64,000 bases of DNA from Bdellovibrionales bacterium GWA2_49_15 (GTDB taxonomy: Bacteria > Bdellovibrionota > Bacteriovoracia > Bacteriovoracales > Bacteriovoracaceae), in the NCBI GenBank assembly GCA_001769855.1, contig MEPP01000025.1, positions 310,001 through 374,000 on the forward strand, written 5' to 3'. The notes beneath the pieces were generated by a model. The model did not search any database. It was not told where the DNA came from and saw only the letters and a program-made list of their open reading frames with translations. Positions 1 to 7,748 of this stretch are shown one piece after another; the stretch's first letter is position 1; the number at the start of each line of letters is the position of its first letter. The position numbers and the translations under genes are program-made.

Positions 1-55
1 TTGATTAATATAATCGATCGTGAGCAAACTTGTAAGAAAAAGATCCTGTTAAATC

Positions 56-1231
56 ATGCAAGATAATCTGGGTAATTATCTATCACGCGCACGTAGAAGC
101 TCGGATTTTCTAAAGCATTCTATTAAGACCACTTTAGAAGACATCTATTTCGACTCAAAGCAACTAATTCTCTCACCTGGCCCAACCCAGCTTTTTCAGT
201 TGACCAAGGATGCCATTGGCTCGACTGGGTGGATGGCCAATTCTGCTCTGAAGCACTTTTTGACACTTTCCGGACTCTTGAAGGCACCAGATGGTATTAA
301 AGGCGATGTTGAAGCCGAATTTATAGTAAAAAAAGTGTCAAAAAATATTCCCCTTGACCCCAAACGCTATCCGCCTGCGAAAATCTTTTCTGCGCTCTAT
401 CGGGAGTTGGAATTTTCCTATGTCCACCCCAATCATAAATCTCGCCTGCAGTGTCCAAAAATTTTCCCCACAATAGTGCTCGTCTCGGGTGTGCTGAATG
501 AAATCTATAAAACGGCTTCTTTCGAGCGTGGTGTGCAAAATATTGGAAAGAAAAATAACCTCAAGTATATTGTGGCCACAGTTTCGGGCGTAAAGGGCTC
601 CGATTTCAATTCCGGCCAGCTAGCTGAACAATTGTTTGAGTATCACAAGCATCATCCTGATGAAAAATTCTGGTTTTTGACATATTCCAAAGGGGGGATT
701 GATGTTCTCTATTTTTTGCGAGATCACGCTGAATGGTCTTGCAAAAATGTGGTGGGAATTTCAACTTTGGCTACGCCAATTCTGGGGTCGAGGCACTTAA
801 ACAAGAGGTATATAAGGATGGCCTCTAAACTTAAAAGGGACTTGTCTGAGTTTGGGCGTAATTACTTGGGACAGGAGCTGGATTTTTTTTCAGAGGCATT
901 TCAGAGATCAATCTCAACGAAGCAGCGCAGTTGGTTTTTTAAGAATTACCATAAGCTTCCGACAAATATTTTTTATACTGCTTTGGCACTTAGCTGCAAT
1001 TGGCATGAGGGGCATATTTACATGATGCTGGCAAAGCTGATGTTTCCGAGTGATACCATTAATGACGGCGTGGTAGACGCAGATTGTGCCTTTTTCCCGA
1101 AATATTTTAACGCCATTAATTTAGGCATCTATCACGGCCATCATCTCATTGCGGCCAGGTCAAGTTCGTTTTCCCAGGAAGCTCTTATTGAGGCCCATCT
1201 CATACTTCTTAAATATAAATATTTGATCTAG
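56..1231 (+). CDS. Alpha/beta-hydrolase-like protein (lipase/PGAP1-like)
   Basis: A 391-residue protein with a nucleophile-elbow-like segment FWFLTYSKGGIDVL around Ser211 (T-Y-S-K-G in place of the classical G-x-S-x-G). It follows a hydrophobic strand IFPTIVLVSG, the arrangement of an alpha/beta hydrolase. A late Asp-rich segment (NDGVVDAD) and YHGHH could supply the acid and histidine of a triad. The first ~130 residues are not recognisable and there is no clear signal peptide. An in-frame TAA at 50-52 forces initiation at or after ATG 56, although the ribosome binding site is weak. The gene converges on mglA, and the two stop codons share one CTAG. The substrate is unknown; the hydrolase assignment is by motif only. 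Confidence 0.6.
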   Translation: MQDNLGNYLSRARRSSDFLKHSIKTTLEDIYFDSKQLILSPGPTQLFQLTKDAIGSTGWMANSALKHFLTLSGLLKAPDGIKGDVEAEFIVKKVSKNIPLDPKRYPPAKIFSALYRELEFSYVHPNHKSRLQCPKIFPTIVLVSGVLNEIYKTASFERGVQNIGKKNNLKYIVATVSGVKGSDFNSGQLAEQLFEYHKHHPDEKFWFLTYSKGGIDVLYFLRDHAEWSCKNVVGISTLATPILGSRHLNKRYIRMASKLKRDLSEFGRNYLGQELDFFSEAFQRSISTKQRSWFFKNYHKLPTNIFYTALALSCNWHEGHIYMMLAKLMFPSDTINDGVVDADCAFFPKYFNAINLGIYHGHHLIAARSSSFSQEALIEAHLILLKYKYLI

Positions 1232-1815
1232 ACGTTAGAACGAAGATTCATGAGAACTGCTTTTGAAATTGCCTTGAGTGTTTCAAAAACTCCTATTCCA
1301 TCTTTTGCAACGGCTTCAAAACTTTGCATCTTTTGTTTATTCAATTGTCGTTCCAACTCTTGCACTGGCATAACGTTTGGCAAATCACGCTTGTTCCATT
1401 GGAATACAACTGGAATTTTTTTTATATCATATCCCTGTTCGTCAAGATTCTTGTAAAGTCCGTTGAGGCTTTCTTGATTTGCCTCATGTCGTTCGACTTG
1501 TGAGTCGGCGACAAAAATCAAGCCATCAACACCTCGTAGGACTAATTTGCGAGAAGCTTCATAGAAAACTTGTCCAGGCACTGTATACAAGTGAAAACGA
1601 GTTTTAAAGCCACGAATTTCTCCGAGGTCGAGGGGCAAGAAATCAAAAAAAAGCGTTCTTTCATTTTCGGTATTAAGGGAGATCATTTTACTTTTATTTT
1701 CACCGGAACTTTTTTGATAGATATACTGGATATTGGTGGTTTTACCGCCAAGACCAGGACCGTAATACACAATTTTGCAATTTATCTCTTTGGATTGAAA
1801 ATTGACGAAAGACAT
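1228..1815 (-). CDS. mglA: MglA-family small Ras-like GTPase
   Basis: A 195-residue GTPase, the usual MglA length. The P-loop GPGLGGKTT lies at residues 19-27. The switch II region carries TVPGQ (78-82) instead of the eukaryotic DxxGQ, a hallmark of the MglA family. NKRD (141-144) is the guanine-specificity motif. MglA proteins set leading-pole identity and control type IV pilus function or gliding in myxobacteria and Bdellovibrio, so a link to the pilus locus at 27-40 kb is likely but inferred. It is the last gene of a minus-strand run dnaX-ybaB-recR-roadblock-mglA and begins 2 bp after the roadblock gene, which implies co-translation with that partner. Confidence 0.95.
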   Translation of the reverse strand: MSFVNFQSKEINCKIVYYGPGLGGKTTNIQYIYQKSSGENKSKMISLNTENERTLFFDFLPLDLGEIRGFKTRFHLYTVPGQVFYEASRKLVLRGVDGLIFVADSQVERHEANQESLNGLYKNLDEQGYDIKKIPVVFQWNKRDLPNVMPVQELERQLNKQKMQSFEAVAKDGIGVFETLKAISKAVLMNLRSNV

Positions 1816-1817
1816 AT

Positions 1818-2297
1818 TTATATTCCTATATTTGAAAAAAGTTTATTTACTTCATCATCACTAATATTTTCAAAAAGCACTGATGAAGCCTTTTTCTCGG
1901 TATTCATTCCCAAGAAAAGGTCTAGCCCAGCGATGCGATCTCTGAGGATTCGTGCCTGATTTTTAACAAGACCAGGATTTACAACTCTACTGTAAATAAT
2001 TGCCATAAAATAGATACGAGAATTAGTTTTGAGAGGCAGGATATGGATTCCTGAATCAGAAGAATCAAACGATAATCGACTTGCCAACGATTCATGCAAA
2101 TTAATCTGTTTTGCCAGCTCATTAGAGGCCAGCCAGACCCCGCTTACGAGTGCCCCGACGGCAAGAGCCGTGGGATGAGGCTTCCTGGGAAAAAACAAGG
2201 TTCCATCTTCCTGCACGATAAAAAGCGAACAAGTACTTTCTAAATCCTTAAAGATGGTCCTGAATTCATTTGCGATAATGTTGTTGTCATTTTTCAT
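1818..2297 (-). CDS. Roadblock/LC7-like protein, probable MglA partner
   Basis: A 159-residue protein with no signal peptide. The central stretch (an alternating hydrophobic strand, then a long helix AVGALVSGVWLASNELAKQ, then further strands) fits a Roadblock/LC7 fold of the MglB type. It sits directly upstream of mglA with a 2-bp gap, and in other bacteria MglB-type Roadblock dimers are GTPase-activating or localising partners of MglA. The C-terminal extension of about 35 residues after the fold (LGMNTEKKASS onward) may be the interaction tail. The fold is inferred from pattern and neighbourhood rather than from invariant residues, so the MglB name is not applied. Confidence 0.65.
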   Translation of the reverse strand: MKNDNNIIANEFRTIFKDLESTCSLFIVQEDGTLFFPRKPHPTALAVGALVSGVWLASNELAKQINLHESLASRLSFDSSDSGIHILPLKTNSRIYFMAIIYSRVVNPGLVKNQARILRDRIAGLDLFLGMNTEKKASSVLFENISDDEVNKLFSNIGI

Positions 2298-2306
2298 TAT
2301 TTAGTT

Positions 2307-2900
2307 TCAAAATTGTTTGCGGTTTTCCATGGCCTTAGTAATGGTTAATGCATCCACGTATTCAAGGCTTCCGCCCATGGGAAGGCCAAAGCCAATTCGT
2401 TCAACCTTCACCTGTTGAGGAATCTGATCACGTATGTAGGAGCAAGTGGCATCTCCTTCAACGGTGCTGTTGATGGCCAAGATAACTTCGGAATAACTCT
2501 GCTCTAACACTCTTTTTATAAGGTTGTGAATTCCAAGTTCATTAGGCCCTATGCCCATAAGCGGGTTCAGAACACCGTGAAGAATATGAAAATGGCCATT
2601 GTAAGTGTGACTTTTTTGAATGGCCATGCAGTCAGTAATGGATTCGACGATGCAAATTTGATGTGCAAAGCGATGTTTGGATTCTTCACACAAAAGACAT
2701 TCATTCTCAGTTGCCAAAAACCCACACTGTGGGCACTTTACGACGGTTAAAATATTTTGAATGGCCTCTGCAAAATTAGCAATTCTTGATTTTTCCCAAC
2801 TTAGAAGTGAGAGCGCAAAACGCGTTGCCGTTTTTTCCCCGATACCCTGGAAGGAGGAGAAATGTTTAATAATCTCTTCGAGCTGTTCAGGAATCTTCAT
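2307..2900 (-). CDS. recR: Recombination mediator protein RecR
   Basis: A 197-residue RecR, full length. The N-terminal helix-hairpin-helix (FSSFQGIGEKTATRFA), a zinc finger with Cys56, Cys59, Cys68 and Cys71 (CPQCG...CLLCE) and a C-terminal Toprim domain (ILHGVLNPLMGIGP) are all visible, as is the late GGSLEY motif. RecR with RecO and RecF loads RecA on gapped DNA. It follows ybaB by 15 bp in the common bacterial order dnaX-ybaB-recR, and the start ATG directly precedes the conserved N-terminus. Confidence 0.97.
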   Translation of the reverse strand: MKIPEQLEEIIKHFSSFQGIGEKTATRFALSLLSWEKSRIANFAEAIQNILTVVKCPQCGFLATENECLLCEESKHRFAHQICIVESITDCMAIQKSHTYNGHFHILHGVLNPLMGIGPNELGIHNLIKRVLEQSYSEVILAINSTVEGDATCSYIRDQIPQQVKVERIGFGLPMGGSLEYVDALTITKAMENRKQF

Positions 2901-2915
2901 AGATTATACCGCGCT

Positions 2916-3230
2916 CTAAAATAACCCGGGAATGGACATTCCACCAGTAACTTTCGACATTGCCTGGCTCACCATCTCCTGTGAATCTTTGACGGCCTGA
3001 TTGATAGATGTTTTGAGCAGGTCCTCCAGCGTATCCATGTCGTTCACATCGACACATTCTTTATTTATTTTTAGACCCAAGATCTGCTGTTTGCCATTAA
3101 TTTTAATTTTAATCATGCCTCCGCCAGAACTGACCTCAATTTCTCTAGTTTCGAGTTCCTTCTGCAGAATTGTCATTTTTTGTTGCATCTGCTGTGCCTG
3201 CTTTAACAGCGAATTTAAATTTTTTGTCAT
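2916..3230 (-). CDS. ybaB: Nucleoid-associated protein YbaB/EbfC
   Basis: A 104-residue protein typical of the YbaB/EbfC family. It has an N-terminal amphipathic helix rich in Gln and Met (LLKQAQQMQQKM), a short beta segment with SSGGGMIKIKINGK, and a C-terminal helix ending in a Gly/Met-rich tail. These dimers bind DNA and help organise the nucleoid. The start codon overlaps the dnaX stop by 4 bp, so translation is probably coupled to dnaX. Confidence 0.95.
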   Translation of the reverse strand: MTKNLNSLLKQAQQMQQKMTILQKELETREIEVSSGGGMIKIKINGKQQILGLKINKECVDVNDMDTLEDLLKTSINQAVKDSQEMVSQAMSKVTGGMSIPGLF

Positions 3231-4816
3231 TTTTTATCTCCATCAATTATCTGCACTTTATCGATTTTTTTATTAAAAATTTTTTCAAATTCCTTGACCA
3301 TGGGATTTTGTAAAAATTCCTGCTTCTTATTGTCCTTTTCTGTCTGAATGATATGTTCATGTTCCTGGGCAATTGATTTAAAACCCATGGCATCGCTAAT
3401 CATGACCGCACTGAGATTAACATTTTCTCTGCTGATATTAAAAAACTCTGAAATCAAGTCCTTGAATTTTCCCATGGTTTCCGGAGCAGTAAAATGTTCG
3501 AAGAAAACCTTGGAATCTTCTGTGAATCCATAATGAATGTTGATGCCATTCGAAGCGATCGAAATTGGTTTGGTCAGGTTACCTTCCAGAAGATTTGTCG
3601 CCAAAGCTCCCATTTTTGTTTGAGCGAATAATAGAAACTGTTCCCATGTTGGCTTGGAAGAAATTGGCGCTGGTGGTGTTGTTGCTTTTTGTATTTTCTG
3701 TTGGGTGGTATTGATCTGATCTTTGTTAAACAGGATCTCTCGTCTGCGGGTGACTTTCCGTAAGATAACCTCGATGGATTTTTCTGGAGCAAAAGATCGA
3801 ATGGCCCACTCGGAATCTTTAACGACGACTTCATATATCCATGCTAATTCAGCAAAAGACAAGTCATATAGGTCAACCTGTTTTATCTTTTCGCTTGGAA
3901 AAAATGTTTGAAAGTCATCCATTTTTTCGATGGCGGAAAAAATTAAGGCGGAGATTGTGGCCATGAAGTTTTTGGGATTGAAATTTTCTAAAATTATTTT
4001 TCTGTAAAGTTCGACAACCTCATGAGTGTTCCCTGCAAAAAGATAAAGCAGTAACTCCTTTAACACTGATCCGCGTGCAACTCCCAAAGCATTGACCAAA
4101 ATGTCTTCCGAAATTTGGTGATTTCCGGACAGAGTCATAAGCTGTTCAAGGATTGAAAGTGTATCGCGATAGCTTCCGCGGCCCTGCTCTGCCAACTGCT
4201 CAATAACAAAATCATTTTCAAATGGAATATTTTCTTGCCTGCCGATGTTTGCAAGAAACGAAACCAACTCGGATTTGGAAGCTGGTCTAAAATCAAAACG
4301 CTGACATCGAGAGACAACAGTTCCAAGTAATTTGTCTGGTTCAGTGGTGGCAAAAATAAATTTGACGTGCTGAGGTGGTTCCTCAAGCGTTTTCAGAAGC
4401 GCATTAAAGGCGCTAGCGCTTAACATGTGAACTTCGTCGATGATAATGATTTTAAACTCACCGAAAGTTGGCAGATAGTGAACGTTCGTAACTAGCTCGC
4501 GAATATTATCAACGCTGTTGTTGCTGGCGCCATCAATTTCATAGACATCGATTGAAGAGCCACTGTCAAAATCAAGACAACCTTGGCAGGCATGACATGG
4601 ATTCCCATCTTTGGACAAGCTAGAGCAGCGTAGGGCCTTAGCTAATAATCTGGCCATGGTCGTCTTTCCAATACCCCTTGTGCCTGTGAACAGATAGGCA
4701 TGGCCAACAACTTTGTTAATAAGGGAATTTCTAATGGCGTGAACAATCGGCGCATGTCCATAGATTTCTGCGAATGTGGTAGGCCGCAGGCGACGCGCTA
4801 AAACTTGATAGTTCAT
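3227..4816 (-). CDS. dnaX: DNA polymerase III subunit gamma/tau
   Basis: Clamp-loader ATPase. The Walker A GTRGIGKT is at residues 45-52, followed by a Cys-rich zinc module (CSSLSKDGNPCHACQGC), DEVHML Walker B and the sensor region TTEPDKLLGTVVSRCQRFDF. I start it at the ATG at 4816, giving MNYQVLARRLRP, the canonical N-terminus and 529 residues. The frame stays open to 4918, but that extension runs through the SRP RNA gene and is hydrophobic nonsense. The C-terminal half (about 370-529) is the poorly conserved tau region. I saw no convincing slippery heptamer for a gamma product. It is the first gene of the dnaX-ybaB-recR-roadblock-mglA run. Confidence 0.96.
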   Translation of the reverse strand: MNYQVLARRLRPTTFAEIYGHAPIVHAIRNSLINKVVGHAYLFTGTRGIGKTTMARLLAKALRCSSLSKDGNPCHACQGCLDFDSGSSIDVYEIDGASNNSVDNIRELVTNVHYLPTFGEFKIIIIDEVHMLSASAFNALLKTLEEPPQHVKFIFATTEPDKLLGTVVSRCQRFDFRPASKSELVSFLANIGRQENIPFENDFVIEQLAEQGRGSYRDTLSILEQLMTLSGNHQISEDILVNALGVARGSVLKELLLYLFAGNTHEVVELYRKIILENFNPKNFMATISALIFSAIEKMDDFQTFFPSEKIKQVDLYDLSFAELAWIYEVVVKDSEWAIRSFAPEKSIEVILRKVTRRREILFNKDQINTTQQKIQKATTPPAPISSKPTWEQFLLFAQTKMGALATNLLEGNLTKPISIASNGINIHYGFTEDSKVFFEHFTAPETMGKFKDLISEFFNISRENVNLSAVMISDAMGFKSIAQEHEHIIQTEKDNKKQEFLQNPMVKEFEKIFNKKIDKVQIIDGDKK

Positions 4817-4880
4817 TGTGTAATCCAACCATTCTAAAAGTGAAACTGTAACAAATAAAAGCGTGAGATAAAAGAAGAAA

Positions 4881-4980
4881 GGCGGTAGCTGGTACGAACA
4901 CAGCAAGGAATCAGACACCGTTGCTTCGTTCCCGACCTGGCGGGTTCACCTATCCCTGTTTGTCCGACCAACTACCTAAG
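4881..4980 (-). ncRNA. ffs: 4.5S signal recognition particle RNA (small bacterial type)
   Basis: Read on the minus strand, the stretch contains GUGAACCCGCCAGGUC, then the GGAA tetraloop closed by G-C, then GAAGCAACGGUG. This is the conserved Ffh-binding hairpin with its asymmetric and symmetric internal loops. Flanking arms pair over the whole length: GGUAGUUGGU (4976-4967) with ACCAGCUACC (4893-4884), CGGACA with UGUUCG, and GGGA with UUCC. The RNA of about 100 nt recruits Ffh and FtsY for co-translational membrane targeting. The exact ends are estimated from pairing, and a U-rich stretch follows the 3' arm. It lies between tRNA-Ser and dnaX, a common location. Confidence 0.93.
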
Positions 4981-4982
4981 CG

Positions 4983-5012
4983 TAACTTGGCCGAAAAAAA
5001 GCTTTATGTCAA
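4983..5012 (-). promoter_or_regulatory. Candidate sigma-70 promoter of the SRP RNA gene
   Basis: A perfect -35 hexamer TTGACA lies on the minus strand (5012-5007). A -10-like AAGTTA (4988-4983) follows after 18 bp and would place transcription start near 4976, the first base of the paired SRP RNA stem. The -10 box is poor, so the call rests on the -35 and the fit to the RNA 5' end. Confidence 0.5.
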
Positions 5013-5049
5013 AATTCGTCTCTGTGAAATGCGAAGCATTAGTGGAAAA

Positions 5050-5139
5050 TGGCGGAGAACAAGGGATTCGAACCCTCGAACGGTTGCCCGTTACATGCTT
5101 TCCAAGCATGCGCCTTAGACCACTCGGCCAATTCTCCGC
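5050..5139 (-). tRNA. tRNA-Ser (anticodon GGA)
   Basis: On the minus strand a 90-nt tRNA folds with acceptor GCGGAGA paired to UCUCCGC, anticodon stem CAUGC/GCAUG around loop UUGGAAA (anticodon GGA, reading UCC/UCU), a long class-II variable arm (ACGGGCAACCGU) and a T-arm with GGUUCGAAUCC. The CCA end is encoded (5052-5050). A short hairpin AATGC-GAA-GCATT follows at 5028-5040 before the SRP RNA promoter. Confidence 0.97.
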
Positions 5140-5208
5140 ATTTTAAAACTTAAATGGTTAATGAAAGTACCATAGGAACAAAAGTGAGTCTAGGTAAGGA
5201 GGGTGCGG

Positions 5209-5670
5209 TTAACGATAAAAACTCCGTTGCTCGCGGAAAAATTGGCTCAGAATTTTGGAACAATCAAATTCTAAAAGACCACCTTTGATAGCGAAGCGAT
5301 GGTTTAATCGAGTGTCAGCGTGGACCCGGTAGCCAAGGCCTAATGCTCCCCCCTTTGGATCGTAGGCACCAAAAATAAGTTGACCAACCCGCGCCTGTCC
5401 CATGGCCGCAAGACACATTATGCAGGGTTCCAGGGTTACATAAACACTGCACCCGACAAGCCGCCATGCTTTTTCACGCTGCGCAGCCTCCCTGATCGCC
5501 AATATTTCCGCATGGCCACACGGGTCAAAGTCCTGCTCTTTTGTGTTGAATCGAGAGCTTAGAACTTTGCCTTCAGCTGAAACGACGAGAGCACCGACCG
5601 GAACTTCATTTAATCGATAGGCCATCTCTGCTTGTTCCAAAGCTAGTTTCATAAACCAGATATCATCCAT
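5209..5670 (-). CDS. tadA: tRNA-specific adenosine deaminase TadA
   Basis: A 153-residue cytidine-deaminase-fold enzyme. The zinc ligands and catalytic glutamate are visible as H53-A-E55 and PCIMC (Cys83, Cys86). It converts A34 to inosine in tRNA-Arg(ACG), and the window itself encodes a tRNA-Arg(ACG) 0.8 kb away, so enzyme and substrate gene are near neighbours. The start overlaps the end of the PilZ-like gene by 8 bp, indicating translational coupling. Guanine and purine deaminase relatives exist, but length and motif spacing favour TadA. Confidence 0.95.
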   Translation of the reverse strand: MDDIWFMKLALEQAEMAYRLNEVPVGALVVSAEGKVLSSRFNTKEQDFDPCGHAEILAIREAAQREKAWRLVGCSVYVTLEPCIMCLAAMGQARVGQLIFGAYDPKGGALGLGYRVHADTRLNHRFAIKGGLLEFDCSKILSQFFREQRSFYR

Positions 5671-6379
5671 CGATTACCTTCTTGAATTTGTGATCACTTT
5701 TAACTTGCGCCAACTCTATCCAGTAGCGTCGGATTTCCTTATAGGCGGGAAGTGCATTTTTTGGAAATTGAACTCCGTAAATGGAAGGTCTCCCGGGAAT
5801 GCCTTGACGAGTTGAAATAATTTTGACGGCGAATTTTATCGGTTTGAGTGGAAGTTCAATCTCAAGATTTAAAATGGTTCCCGTGGGAAAACTAATAAAA
5901 CTGTGAACACAGGCGGCATTTCTTCGGATGTCGGCGACTCGACATTCAACCTCTTTGTCCCCTTCCAGAATAATTTTGCCTTTTAGGTCCGTGCGATAAC
6001 GAAAATCATATTCCCACCAATTCACTCGGGGATAATATATAGGTGATGCTAAAAAATAATTTACAATTGAGAAACACAATAAAAGCGTTAACCCCATAAC
6101 GCCGAGCCATGGTTTAATCCACATGGCTGCGAGTACATCAACGAAAACGAGTACAAAAAAAATAAGCCCGAAGGTCCAGTAAGTGTAATAGAGCTTTTTC
6201 AGTGTCAGGTGGCAGAAAGCCGCGACAACGACGAGAAGAGAAAATTTTAAAAAAGGAAATCCATTAGTATGAACAATCATCGCCTTGAGAAAAACAAACA
6301 TTAGGAGGCCTATTAAAAAAGCTTTTATAAATCTTTTGAGATAAACAATATTTTCGTCGCGCCCAATTTTTTGCAACAT
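5663..6379 (-). CDS. Membrane protein with C-terminal PilZ-like domain
   Basis: A 238-residue protein. Residues about 15-120 form roughly four hydrophobic spans. Residues about 122-225 look like a PilZ beta-barrel (strand pattern, then VECRVADIRRNAACVHSF and LNLEIELP). The c-di-GMP contacts are degenerate: the usual RxxxR is not clean, and the D/NxSxxG motif is replaced by ADIRRNAACV. Binding of c-di-GMP is therefore uncertain. It precedes tadA with an 8-bp overlap and follows tRNA-Arg. A membrane-anchored PilZ receptor or structural relative is the best reading; no pathway can be assigned. Confidence 0.7.
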   Translation of the reverse strand: MLQKIGRDENIVYLKRFIKAFLIGLLMFVFLKAMIVHTNGFPFLKFSLLVVVAAFCHLTLKKLYYTYWTFGLIFFVLVFVDVLAAMWIKPWLGVMGLTLLLCFSIVNYFLASPIYYPRVNWWEYDFRYRTDLKGKIILEGDKEVECRVADIRRNAACVHSFISFPTGTILNLEIELPLKPIKFAVKIISTRQGIPGRPSIYGVQFPKNALPAYKEIRRYWIELAQVKSDHKFKKVIDG

Positions 6380-6438
6380 GAAACCTCTTTAGTTCTAAGT
6401 CTAAATGAAAATTGAATTTATTAAAAAGAATAAAAAAG

Positions 6439-6515
6439 TGGCGCAACCGACAGGAGTCGAACCTGTGACCTCTTGATTCGTAGTCAAGTGCTCTATCCAG
6501 CTGAGCTACGATTGC
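6439..6515 (-). tRNA. tRNA-Arg (anticodon ACG)
   Basis: A 77-nt minus-strand tRNA with acceptor GCAAUCG paired to CGGUUGC, D-arm GCUC/GAGC, anticodon stem CUUGA/UCAAG around CUACGAA (anticodon ACG), T-arm ACAGG-UUCGACU-CCUGU and encoded CCA. The A34 is the TadA substrate for reading CGU, CGC and CGA. Confidence 0.97.
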
Positions 6516-6592
6516 GTGGAATAAATGATCTCACATATTAATAGATAAAAAGTTAAAGAAATACAAGAAGAGATCTTTCTCGATTAAGTTTG

Positions 6593-7657
6593 CTATGCGT
6601 CACGGTAAAGTTCCATGATTTTCTCAGCATAAGGATAAGGCAGGAGACCCCTTTCAGTTATTAACCCGGTAACAAGGTGATGAGGGGTAACATCAAACGC
6701 TGGGTTTCGGACTTTAATTTTTTCAGGAGCCGTTCTACGACCACCAAAATGGCAGACCTCTTCAGCGCCGCGCTCTTCAATTTCGATTTCTTTACCTGTG
6801 GGAGTTTTGAGATCAATGGTTGAAAAAGGGCAAGCGACATAGAAAGGAATGTTAAAATATTTGGCCAAGATGGCCACGCCCAGGGTTCCAATTTTGTTTG
6901 CCACATCACCGTTCGACGCCACACGATCAGCACCAACGATGGCCATCTGAATATGGCCTTGACTCATGATATGAGCGGCCATGTTATCAGTAATCAGGGT
7001 CACATCTACTCCCGATTGCATCAACTCCCAAGAGGTCAAACGTGCTCCCTGAAGTAGTGGCCTGGTTTCGTCGGAGTAAACTTTTAGTTTAATACCTTTT
7101 TCATGGGCAAGATAGATTGGTGCCAATGCCGTGCCTAACTCACTCACAGCTAAGGCACCTGCATTACAGTGAGTTAGAATTCCCATGCCATTTTTTATTA
7201 AAGGAAGGCCATTTTCACCGATTTTCCTACATAGTTTTTTGTCTTCCTCGTGTATACGAATTGCCTCGTGCTCTAGCAAATTACATATTTCATGAACGTT
7301 TTTTGAAGCATTCTTGTTTGCAGATTTTAGCATTCGCTTTAGCGCCCACTTTAGATTTACAGCAGTAGGCCTTGAGCTATCTAAATAGTCTGCTATTTTA
7401 TTGAGTTCAAGGATAAAATTTTCGGCAGAAATTTTTGGTGTTTTACTTAACAAATTTCTTGCGCCCAAAAAAAGGCCATAGGCACCGGCTACGCCAATAG
7501 CTGGAGCCCCCCGCACTTTTAACATTTTAATTGAATGCCAGACCTGCTCTATTGATGTTTGCTCTTCGAACACCACATCGTTTGGCAGTTGTGTCTGATC
7601 AAGAAAGATCAAACATCTATCCTCGTAGCTGACACTTTTGGGCATACTGGGATTCAT
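6593..7657 (-). CDS. mtnA: S-methyl-5-thioribose-1-phosphate isomerase
   Basis: A 354-residue member of the eIF2B-alpha-like isomerase family, converting methylthioribose-1-phosphate to the ribulose form in the methionine salvage pathway. Visible family motifs are RGAPAIGVAGAYG (49-61), THCNAGALA with the catalytic Cys164, and GADRVASNGDVANKIG with the catalytic Asp244. Length is normal. No other mtn genes are present in the window, so it stands alone between tRNA-Arg and a divergent SulP gene. Confidence 0.95.
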   Translation of the reverse strand: MNPSMPKSVSYEDRCLIFLDQTQLPNDVVFEEQTSIEQVWHSIKMLKVRGAPAIGVAGAYGLFLGARNLLSKTPKISAENFILELNKIADYLDSSRPTAVNLKWALKRMLKSANKNASKNVHEICNLLEHEAIRIHEEDKKLCRKIGENGLPLIKNGMGILTHCNAGALAVSELGTALAPIYLAHEKGIKLKVYSDETRPLLQGARLTSWELMQSGVDVTLITDNMAAHIMSQGHIQMAIVGADRVASNGDVANKIGTLGVAILAKYFNIPFYVACPFSTIDLKTPTGKEIEIEERGAEEVCHFGGRRTAPEKIKVRNPAFDVTPHHLVTGLITERGLLPYPYAEKIMELYRDA

Positions 7658-7748
7658 AAGCTACCTCTAGAAAATATTTTTCCAAATTTCCCTATAGCTC
7701 TGTATACTGGAGAGCATTAGGATAGAAAAGTCATTTGCGAAAAAAATT

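Noticed and set aside
3227..4816. Programmed frameshift in dnaX for a gamma subunit
   Set aside because: No A-AAA-AAG-type heptamer in the zero frame near the end of the ATPase domain. The A-rich runs near 3680 and 3265 are in the wrong phase or too close to the C-terminus.
4921..5118. Plus-strand open frame of 65 codons
   Set aside because: It runs antisense through the SRP RNA and tRNA-Ser genes and shows no protein features.
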